Of a stretch of DNA of 21,689 bases, positions 7,694 through 15,122 are shown piece after piece (position 1 is the stretch's first letter; each line of letters opens with the position of its first letter). The stretch comes from G020354785 sp964534745 (GTDB lineage: Bacteria > Bacteroidota > Bacteroidia > Bacteroidales > UBA10428): NCBI GenBank assembly GCA_964534745.1, contig CAZHQW010000055.1, positions 1 to 21,689 on the forward strand, read 5' to 3'. The translations under genes and the position numbers were made by a program. The notes beneath the pieces were generated by a model that worked only from the letters and a program-made list of their open reading frames with translations, ran no database searches and was not told where the DNA came from.

Positions 7694-8998
7694 CTAGTTA
7701 TTGCGAACTAATTTCCTTCCTAATTTTTGAATTGCCAGCTCAATTGACTCATCAGGCTTTATTACGTTATATTCACCCCAGTAATCAGGATCCTCAAAAT
7801 AATTCACCTGATCTACAAAAATATCTGAAATTTTCTCTGATTCTCTCAGTTTAAATTTGCTAATATTGGATGTATCCCTGTCAGTTATAGCCATTTCAAG
7901 CATTGTTGTATAGATAGAGCGGAACAGCTTTTTATCCCACTTACATTTAAATTTGGCTTCGGCCCTGACATGATTCAGATGCCACTTGCCATCTATAGGC
8001 CTGTAATTTGCCAGATATCCGGCATCTTCAACGTCAATTTTCATGCTGACCGGCTTCTTTCTAACAAGCTCATTATCAGCCTGGGAAAGGGCTTTGTCAC
8101 TGATGCGGAAATCCAGTCTTGCGATAGCCAGGTTTTTTGAATCGAGATAAATCTTACCCTGATAAAGAGGCAGATCAACATTGCTCTTTTGATTAAATGC
8201 AATTACAAAGGTCTCCCTATTATCAATATTTACTACTCCATCAAGTTTATAGTTGTAATATTTAAAGAAGTCTTCTGACAGCAGTGTGGACGGGTTTTTC
8301 ACAACATCCAGCAGCAAGCTGGTTTTGGGGCCGCCCTGGAGCTTGAACAGGATCGTATCCATTTTCTTAACATCCTGGCTTTTCCGTCCCTTGAAAACTT
8401 TTATCCTGTCAGAATCAAAATAATTTTTATAACTTGATTTGTAAATGTCGAGGACTGCTTCAGATACTGCAACATAATTCCTGTTTTGTTTTATAGTCTC
8501 CCTGTAAAAACCTGTTAACATCTCAGGACTAACCGTATAATTTTCATCTATCCTTGCGATGGCTTTTCTCAGCAGTTCAACCGGATCACCCGTTTTAATA
8601 ATAACTTCCTGTATAGGTATGGGGTCAGCAACAAGCCTGATAGTATTTTTCATCATATTTAAATCTTCTGATGCCAGCTCCTGCGTTTTATAACCGACAA
8701 AAGAGATGGTTATCCTTTCTTCTCCTTTGCTTAGCGGCACCTTAAGTATGAATTCGCCGTCAAGGTTTGAAACTGTCCCTATGCTTGAGCCTTCAAGATA
8801 TATGTTTGCAAAAGCAACGGGATCCTTTGTTTCACTGTCTATTATTTTCCCCGAGTAAGTATAATAGTTAACGCTGTCGTTCACTCCTGACTTACCCCCT
8901 AAATAATCTGCACCGGATATCATTATACTGTTTATGAATAATGCAATTATTATAATTCCGGCTGCTTTCAGACTTAAAAATCCATTTATTGTTTTCAT
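7694..8998 (-). CDS. Exported carboxypeptidase-regulatory-like domain protein (paralogue without STN domain)
   Basis: A 434-residue protein with a signal peptide at about residues 1-29, a CarboxypepD_reg-like beta-sandwich at about 47-131 (GKIIDSETKDPVAFANIYLE, GTVSNLDGEF, IPIQEVIIK) and a C-terminal region of about 300 residues. It aligns along this length with the STN protein encoded at 4332-5891. Shared landmarks include TSLLLDVVKNP against TTLLLDIVKHP, and YNVIKPDES near the C-terminus against YNYIKPDEP. It belongs to an uncharacterised Bacteroidota family annotated only by its regulatory domain. It lacks the long outer-membrane region of full-length DUF5686 proteins. Location is probably periplasm or outer-membrane periphery. 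It is transcribed toward the sigma operon and separated from it by an assembly gap, so co-transcription cannot be judged. Function unknown. Confidence 0.78.
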   Translation of the reverse strand: MKTINGFLSLKAAGIIIIALFINSIMISGADYLGGKSGVNDSVNYYTYSGKIIDSETKDPVAFANIYLEGSSIGTVSNLDGEFILKVPLSKGEERITISFVGYKTQELASEDLNMMKNTIRLVADPIPIQEVIIKTGDPVELLRKAIARIDENYTVSPEMLTGFYRETIKQNRNYVAVSEAVLDIYKSSYKNYFDSDRIKVFKGRKSQDVKKMDTILFKLQGGPKTSLLLDVVKNPSTLLSEDFFKYYNYKLDGVVNIDNRETFVIAFNQKSNVDLPLYQGKIYLDSKNLAIARLDFRISDKALSQADNELVRKKPVSMKIDVEDAGYLANYRPIDGKWHLNHVRAEAKFKCKWDKKLFRSIYTTMLEMAITDRDTSNISKFKLRESEKISDIFVDQVNYFEDPDYWGEYNVIKPDESIELAIQKLGRKLVRNN

Positions 8999-9239
8999 GA
9001 CTGCTTAAAATTAAATTACTAAATTAATCTTCATTTTTTATAAATTATAACTTTTCTGCCAATTCCAAAAGGCCTTTCTAATCTTAAGATTATTAAGTAC
9101 GATTTTACCCTATGTAATATTTTATAATTAACAAATCATCTTCAAATAATTGATACAGAATAAATTTTTTTATATTTTTATTTCATATTATACTGGTAAT
9201 CCTCATCCTTACTTATGTAATTCAGCCAAACCTGTCAAT
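8999..9239. other. Divergent intergenic region, AT-rich
   Basis: This 241-bp spacer separates the minus-strand gene starting at 8998 from the plus-strand cluster starting at 9240 and must hold both promoters. It is strongly AT-rich. I find no exact TAnnTTTG element for either direction and no coding potential. Two adjacent palindromes near 9068-9091 are its only visible structure. Confidence 0.6.
9068..9091. promoter_or_regulatory. Two adjacent perfect palindromes in the divergent spacer
   Basis: AAAGGCCTTT (9068-9077) and AATCTTAAGATT (9080-9091) are perfect palindromes of 10 and 12 bp separated by two bases, inside a divergent promoter region. They could be a binding site for a dimeric regulator of both directions. 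Palindromes of this size also arise by chance, so this is only a candidate. Confidence 0.2.
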
Positions 9240-11739
9240 ATGAAAGCAAAATTCTGCCTTCTGGTAATAGCTGGAGCTATTTTTATGCTGAACAGTGTTC
9301 TTTGCCAGGAGCCCTATATTCTCTATGTATGCGACAATGCGGATGATATGGGATTTACAGATGTTCTTGAGAGTGCAGGATACAATGTTGTACGCAAGAT
9401 AGGTGAATACAAGTTCATACTTAATGCCAGTGAACTTGAATTCGCCAATAATGCTTCGCTTATTATTATGAGCCGTAATTGTTATTCGGGAGATTATGGG
9501 GGTAATGAAGAATTTGCGGCACAATGGAACGGTATCAGGACTCCTGTTCTTAACCTCAGTGTTTTTTCCACAAGAGATAGCCGGTGGCAATGGTTTAATA
9601 CAAGTGTCGTAATCTGTGCGGGTGATACATTAACAGTACCTTCTTCGGCAGCTTCACACCAGCTTTTTGAAGGAATTGAAACGTCAGGGGAGCTGACAAT
9701 ATACACTGAAACAGGCTCTGATTATATTTACATCGATAATGCCGGTAACGGCAAGGTGCTGGCTTACAATTCAGATCAAACAGGCATATTTATTGCAGAA
9801 TGGGATGCTGGCATACCTTTCTATGACGGGGCAGCCTATGCTCCGGCCGGCAAGCGCGTTTTCTTTGCAGCAGGCGGATCGGACTGTGGAAGTGCGGAAG
9901 GACAGACTACGTCAGTTTATAATCTCAATGCTACGGGAAAAACCATGTTTCTGAACATAGTAAATTATATGATCCCTGCTGCTACAATTTATAAGTTACC
10001 GGACGGGTATGAGCCTGTCATTGACGGACAGATCGATGCATTATGGTCATATATTGACGCTCATGTGTTAAAATTATTTGATCCGTATTGCTGTCCTGCC
10101 GGCGAACCTACACTTAATTTCGCTTCATGGAGGGCTGCATGGAATGACACCGAAGTTTTTGTTATTATTTCAGTTAACGATGATGATTTTTATCCTNNNN
10201 NNNNNNNNNNNNNNNNNNNNNNNNNNNNNNNNNNNNNNNNNNNNNNNNNNNNNNNNNNNNNNNNNNNNNNNNNNNNNNNNNNNNNNNNNNNNNNNNGAAG
10301 TGAGATTCAGCAATCAAGCTGTTGACAAACCAGATGCAACCTTTTACAGGTTCCCGGACGGGTGTGCGCCTGTCATTGACGGAACGGTCGATCCTCTTTG
10401 GAATAATGTTGAAGTGCATAACATCAGCAGAACTTTCAGAACCGAGGAACCGACACTTAACCTTTCCACATGGCAGGCTGCATGGAACGATACATCAATT
10501 TTTATCCTGGTTACTGTTGAAGATGATGATTATTACCCTTACTGGGAGTCGGGTGATAATCAATGGATGTCGGACAAAATTGAAATTTATATAGATGTAA
10601 ACGATGAGCTGAAGGATGGAGGTGGACCCGTAAATAGGGTAGGACACTACCAGATAGCTCCTTGGTTTTATGATGAGTTGAGCCAGTATTCTTATACAGG
10701 TTACCAGGCAACCGGTCAGAACAATGGTGTTTATGCAACTGTGGCCTATAATGTCAATGATCCGGATTATGTTTATGAGTATGCATTGAATATAGAGGAT
10801 TTTATTGATGAAACAGAAATGCCTCTGAATCCGAATAATGTAGATATGATTGGCTTTGACGTGATAATTGTTGACCGTGATGATGATGGTGAGCTTCGAA
10901 AAAGGGGTGTCTGGAAGAATACAGGAGCAATTGAGGAGAGCTGGTATAATATGGATGACTGCGGTATTGTAACATTCAGTACAGACGACATAGCAGTTGA
11001 TATTTCAGCGAGTATTTCAGCCGACAAATATGAAGTTTGCAGGGGTGAGCAGCTCCAGCTGCGGGCCATAAATTCACCTTGCAATCCGGCATATCTGTCT
11101 TATTCATGGAAGTCAGATCCGGCCGGATTTTCCTCATCAGTGAGCAATCCTGTTGTATCTCCTGAAGTCAGTACTACATATACGGTGGATATTAGCAATG
11201 GTAATACAACGGGGAGCGCATCAGCGTATGTTACAGTGCTCAGCGGTCCGGAAAAGCCTGAAATAAAACTTAAAGGAGAGAATATTTTAATATGTATTGA
11301 TTCGGGTTTGTTTTCATACCAGTGGTATTATTACGACCAATTATTAACGGGTGAGACAAAGCAATTTTACAAGATAAATACTGACTATCAGGGTGACTAT
11401 TTTGTGCAGACAAGTTACGGGACCCGGTGCAAAACAATGTCCGATGCCTTTAATTTTGCAGCTAAATCAGCTACTATGGATCCCGGTGAACCGGTTATTG
11501 AAGTTTTTCCTGTACCCAATACCGGTAATTTCACGCTCAGCATCATAGGGGCGGAATCGGGCAGGGCAATAATAAATATAAGGGATTATTCAGGGACAAT
11601 TATAAAAAGCCTTGTTTCAGATAAAGATTCAGGGCCCCTTTATGAAGAGATAAGTATTGCAAACATTCCCAAAGGCGTCTATATAATGGATATTATGTTT
11701 AATAATGTAATATATTACAGGAGACTGCTTATTAATTAA
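9240..11739 (+). CDS. T9SS-secreted protein with amidotransferase-like, two CBM9-like and Ig-like domains
   Basis: One gene interrupted by an assembly gap; frames on both sides are open, and the 100-N placeholder creates a false frameshift. Domains in order: signal peptide (residues 1-22, ending SVLC); an alpha/beta domain resembling the class I amidotransferase/ThuA fold (about 24-245; ILYVCDNADDMGF, PVLNLSVFSTRDSRWQWFNT); CBM9-like copy 1 from about residue 248 (DGYEPVIDGQIDALW) into the gap; CBM9-like copy 2 (DGCAPVIDGTVDPLW, SDKIEIYIDVND) ending near 10980; an Ig/PKD-like region; and a type A T9SS sorting domain in the last 80 residues (IEVFPVPNTGNF, GVYIMDIMF). It is therefore probably secreted or attached to the cell surface and may bind glycans. 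The ATG at 9240 was chosen because the signal peptide follows at once; an in-frame start at 9150 adds 30 residues before it. First gene of a three-gene cluster. Confidence 0.82.
9982..10980 (+). repeat. Tandem duplication encoding two CBM9-like domains
   Basis: The DNA starting near 9982 and near 10335 is clearly related: both copies carry a CCGGACGGGT and then CCTGTCATTGACGGA, and later GAACCnACACTTAA followed by an AGGCTGCATGGAA-type stretch. Copy 1 is cut by the gap exactly after its DDDFYP segment. The matching point in copy 2 (DDDYYP) is at 10539, and copy 2 continues to about 10980. Confidence 0.8.
10197..10296. other. Assembly gap (100 N) inside the CBM9 tandem repeat
   Basis: A placeholder of 100 N inside the gene at 9240-11739. 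Codons end exactly at 10196 and restart exactly at 10297, so the real missing length must be a multiple of three, which 100 is not. If copy 1 is as long as copy 2, about 426 bases (142 codons) are missing; further whole repeats cannot be excluded. Confidence 0.97.
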
Positions 11740-11751
11740 GGTGACAGGAAC

Positions 11752-13286
11752 ATGACAAAACTTCGTTTCATTTGTATTATAACCCTGGAACTGCTGCTGG
11801 CAGCTTCAGTACTGGCCCAGGAATTTTCTGACGAGGAGAGAAGCCTCATAGCTTCGAAAATTGATGAACTGCTTTCAAATTACCAGAAATACGGAGGTCT
11901 GAGCAAAGACGGGGTAAGGATCTCGGATGAATATATCAATAATGTTAACAGTCTGTTCAAAGGCACAACTGATGTATTCATTTATAATGATATTGATCCT
12001 GAAAACCTTATGGAAAAGAAAATAACTGTTTCCGAGTACAATTTTAAGATCCAGTCCTGGTACGAGGGCGGACTGGCCATCAGGTTGTCATGGGATGCAT
12101 CGCTTATGAGTGAGGCAGAGCCTGTTCCGGATATAAAAAACGGGTATAAAGTCAGTCTTTTACTGGAAAAGCAGGTTATGGGATTATATAAATCAAGCAG
12201 GATTGTTAATAATACTATTGATCTATTTTTTATTATCGAATTCAGGGAAAAGAGAAAGGCTTTTACAGATTTTAAAATAGCTGGCATCCAGAAAGAAAGG
12301 CCGGTACTTGAAGTTNNNNNNNNNNNNNNNNNNNNNNNNNNNNNNNNNNNNNNNNNNNNNNNNNNNNNNNNNNNNNNNNNNNNNNNNNNNNNNNNNNNNN
12401 NNNNNNNNNNNNNNNGCCGGTACTTGAAGTTACGGAAGAGCCGGCACTTGAAGTTCAGAAAGAACCTTTGGTGGTAGCGAAAAAGAAGAAGGAGAAGGAT
12501 AGGGAGAGTGAGATGGAGATTAAGAGGGAGAGGCTCACGAAGTATATAAGTGTATATTTTAATCCTTTGTATACACGCATATACAATAAGGATATATTTA
12601 ATGACGAATACTGGACTGCAAGTCCGGGCCCGGGATATAACACCGGATTAGGCATTACTTTTTTACCGCGCAAATCGATAGGTGTTTATTCAGGTTTATC
12701 ACTTACAAACTACAGAACAGATCTCAGCCTTGAAAATTATATTAATGAGTCAAACACCACCCTTTTGACAGATAAGGACAATGATATTTATTACAGGTAT
12801 ATACAGGCCGATGTCAGGGAAAACAATTCACTTACTTACTTTGATCTGTCCCTGGGGGTAAGTTACATAAAACTAAATACCAGGGAATCCCTGGGATTTT
12901 ATGCAAGCGCGGGGTGCCAGCTGTCATATCTTTTTGAAGGCAAATATCAAATTAGTGGTACCTCGACCCACAGGGGCTATTATCCGGATTATCATGTAGT
13001 ATTATATGATCTTGAGGATTATGACCTGACAACTGAAAACCTTAATAGTGAAGATACATGGGACTTAAGCTCTTATAATTTATCGGGATACCTGTCATTT
13101 GGCCTCCTTGTAAAACTGTTCCGCTCGGTAAGCATAAAAGCCGGACCGATGGTTATCTATGGCATCAATGATCTGAAGTATGAAATTGCCAAGCACCGTG
13201 ATGACTATATCAGTACAGTTGGTGTCCCGGGCAAAACAAATACTGAAGCGGCAGGTATTAATATCGCGTTTTTATTTAAACTGTAA
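11752..13286 (+). CDS. Envelope protein: N-terminal domain, Pro/Glu repeat linker and probable outer-membrane beta-barrel
   Basis: One gene interrupted by an assembly gap. The part before the gap (188 codons) has a signal peptide (about residues 1-22, ending VLAQ) and a compact alpha+beta domain I cannot name (about 24-180). A Pro/Glu-rich linker of 8-residue repeats (PVLEVTEE, PALEVQKE) runs into and out of the gap, followed by a Lys/Glu-rich segment. The last 250 or so residues alternate polar and hydrophobic/aromatic stretches, with features such as GLGITFLPRKSIGVYSGLSL and a C-terminal NIAFLFKL, as expected of an outer-membrane beta-barrel. The apparent ORF starting at 12468 is just the 3' part of this gene. 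Likely topology is a periplasmic domain tethered by a rod-like linker to a barrel; this is inference. It starts 12 bp after the T9SS protein gene and ends 11 bp before the caspase-like gene. Confidence 0.72.
12301..12464 (+). repeat. In-frame 24-bp tandem repeat (minisatellite) spanning the assembly gap
   Basis: Units of 24 bp encode 8 residues. Two full units are visible after the gap (12417-12440, PVLEVTEE; 12441-12464, PALEVQKE), then a degenerate PLVVAKKK. Before the gap the first 15 bases of a unit (CCGGTACTTGAAGTT, 12301-12315) are identical to 12417-12431. The frames on both sides agree with a whole number of 24-bp units between them, so the gap is probably collapsed repeat of unknown copy number. 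Confidence 0.85.
12316..12415. other. Assembly gap (100 N) inside the 24-bp tandem repeat
   Basis: A placeholder of 100 N inside the gene at 11752-13286. To keep both the reading frame and the 24-bp period, the real length should be 24k minus 16 bases (for example 80, 104 or 128). Confidence 0.97.
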
Positions 13287-13297
13287 ATATTTTAGTC

Positions 13298-15118
13298 ATG
13301 AAAAACTCCGGTTATTTTCTTGTTAAGGCGGCAGTCTTTATTGTCATGATTATTGCAGGCAGTATTCTCCATGCACAGGAGCAGCAGCAGATTTTAGGTA
13401 CTGCAGGTGGTAAGTATGGCATAGTTACAGTAAATAAGGGAATACAGAAAGAGGATACTATCTCTTTACATCTGTCGGTTCAGTGGGTTGATGAGAACCT
13501 TAAGCCTGTAAAAGACAGCTCTTCACTGATAATTCTTGATAAGAATGATCTCAGGATAAGTCACTATGATTACGTGAAATATGATCTTTTCAGAGACAAG
13601 AATTTTATTGGCTTTAATAAGTCGGCCGATCTTAGATTTAAAATTGATGATAACATAAGAACTGATACCCTGGATATATTGCTGGGATTTCGTTTTCTTG
13701 ATAAAGGCAGGATTACCGATTATGATGAAAAGGAGGATTTTCTGCTTGCACAGCCAAAGGCACTTAAAGTCAATTATTTTATTGATCGCAGTCTTTTTGC
13801 CAGGAAGGTCATTGTACCTCCGGCCATTCAGATGATTTTGCCAATATTTGAAGAAGGAGAGGTAGTGAAAAGCGAAGACAGTGATATAGATGTTGCCATA
13901 AAAGTGACAGATGAAAGCGGAATAAGTTCGGTAACCATTAATTCGGTTGAGGCAAAGATAGTATCGGAGGGTATTTACAGATCAAAAGTCATCCTGGTGC
14001 CCGGTGAAAACACGGTTTCAGTTGTGGCCCTTGACAATGAGGGCGGCATAGCACATAAGGATTTTATTGTTGATTATACCAGGAAAATAGTTGCGCCCCC
14101 GTCAATTAAATTTATTTATCCGGTCCTTAACGCTGAAAATAAGGCATCAAGTCAGAAAGGAACTCTGGAAGTAACGGTGGAGGTGACAGATGAAAGCGGC
14201 ATAAACCTGGTCACTGTAAATTCAAAGGATGCCATAGCATTGAAGGATAATATTTATAAATCAACTGTTGATCTTGCACCCGGAGATAACATAATATATG
14301 TTATGGCAGTGGATAATGACGGCAGCATAACAGAGAAAGAGATCAGTGTTCACTGTGCCGACTATTCAATAGCAGCGGATTTTCTTTTAAAAGGCGGGAA
14401 ATATTATGCCTTGATAATAGCTATCGAAAATTACAGGGATCCGAACATTAACGATCTGGACAATGCTATAGAAGATGCACAGGAATTATATAAAACATTG
14501 CTGGAGCAATACACTTTTGATAAGGAGAACATGAAAATGCTTGTTGATCCCACGCGGGAAGCGATGATAATCGAACTGGATATACTGGCAAAAACGGTTA
14601 CACCAAAGGATAATTTGTTAATATTCTATGCCGGGCATGGCCACCTGGATAAAAATTCGGAAATAGGTTACTGGCTACCTTCCGATGCAAAGGCTTCAAA
14701 TACAGCAAACTGGTTCAGAAACAGTACTGTGCGTGATTATATTAGCAGCATCAATTCCAATCACACCCTGCTTATTGCCGATGCATGCTTTACAGGTTCG
14801 ATATTTAAAACAAGAAGGGCTTTCACAAGCTCGGCTGTGGCAATAGAAAAGCTATACAGCCTGCCAAGCCGCAAGGCAATGACCAGCGGCACCCTTGAAG
14901 AAGTACCGGACAAGAGTGTCTTTATCGAGTACCTTATCAAGAGGCTTAAGGAGAATCAGGAGATTTTCCTCTCGTCCGAAAGCCTGTTTACAAGTTTCAG
15001 GACGGCTGTTATGAATAACAGTCCCAATTTGCCGCAGTATGGTGAAATAAATAATACGGGTGATGAGGGTGGCGAATTCATTTTTATAAGAAAACGGGCA
15101 CCTGAAGGAGAGGAATAG
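13298..15118 (+). CDS. Exported caspase-family (peptidase C14) protein with two Ig-like modules
   Basis: A 606-residue protein with a signal peptide (about residues 1-26, ending LHAQ), an N-terminal region of unknown family (about 27-170), two tandem Ig-like modules (about 173-264 and 265-355) and a C-terminal caspase-fold peptidase domain (about 365-600). The catalytic dyad is visible: His447 in FYAGHGHLD and Cys497 in IADACFTGS, 50 residues apart as in C14 peptidases. The caspase domain begins with YYALIIAIENYRDPNINDLD and an NAIEDAQEL segment, typical of bacterial caspase homologues and metacaspases. The Ig-like modules (VTDESGI, a VNS segment, PGxN) resemble glucodextranase-B-like Ig folds. 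Export is unusual compared with cytoplasmic defence caspases. It follows the beta-barrel gene by 11 bp and is last in the cluster. Its cleavage target and activation signal are unknown. Confidence 0.88.
   Translation: MKNSGYFLVKAAVFIVMIIAGSILHAQEQQQILGTAGGKYGIVTVNKGIQKEDTISLHLSVQWVDENLKPVKDSSSLIILDKNDLRISHYDYVKYDLFRDKNFIGFNKSADLRFKIDDNIRTDTLDILLGFRFLDKGRITDYDEKEDFLLAQPKALKVNYFIDRSLFARKVIVPPAIQMILPIFEEGEVVKSEDSDIDVAIKVTDESGISSVTINSVEAKIVSEGIYRSKVILVPGENTVSVVALDNEGGIAHKDFIVDYTRKIVAPPSIKFIYPVLNAENKASSQKGTLEVTVEVTDESGINLVTVNSKDAIALKDNIYKSTVDLAPGDNIIYVMAVDNDGSITEKEISVHCADYSIAADFLLKGGKYYALIIAIENYRDPNINDLDNAIEDAQELYKTLLEQYTFDKENMKMLVDPTREAMIIELDILAKTVTPKDNLLIFYAGHGHLDKNSEIGYWLPSDAKASNTANWFRNSTVRDYISSINSNHTLLIADACFTGSIFKTRRAFTSSAVAIEKLYSLPSRKAMTSGTLEEVPDKSVFIEYLIKRLKENQEIFLSSESLFTSFRTAVMNNSPNLPQYGEINNTGDEGGEFIFIRKRAPEGEE
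13814..14362 (+). repeat. Tandem duplication of an Ig-like module in the caspase-like gene
   Basis: Two units of about 92 codons start near 13814 and 14090. They share GTGACAGATGAAAGCGG at the DNA level and the protein pattern VTDESGIxxVTxNS, IYxSxVxLxPGxNxxxVxAxDNxG. The match indicates an internal duplication. Confidence 0.75.
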
Positions 15119-15122
15119 TCTG

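Larger units (their letters stand above)
7505..7700. repeat. Near-identical short direct repeat on both sides of the assembly gap
   Basis: TAAAATATCTAAGTTA at 7505-7520 and TAAAATATCTAGTTA at 7686-7700 differ by a single A insertion. They lie on either side of the 100-N gap. The right copy covers the stop codon of the minus-strand gene ending at 7694. The pair may reflect local duplication that broke the assembly. In such AT-rich DNA a chance match is not excluded. Confidence 0.4.

Noticed and set aside
9150..9239. Upstream start for the T9SS CBM9 protein
   Set aside because: The 30 extra residues come from AT-rich intergenic DNA and sit before a clear signal peptide beginning at 9240.
10078..10325. 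Frameshift or two separate overlapping genes in the CBM9 protein
   Set aside because: The frame change is caused by a 100-N placeholder; codons end and resume cleanly at the gap edges, and the domains on both sides form one architecture.
12301..12464. CRISPR array
   Set aside because: The 24-bp units are contiguous, without spacers, and in frame inside a coding region.
12468..13286. Independent gene starting at 12468
   Set aside because: The open frame continues upstream to the gap through the same repeat peptide that ends the preceding ORF, so it is the 3' part of one gene.
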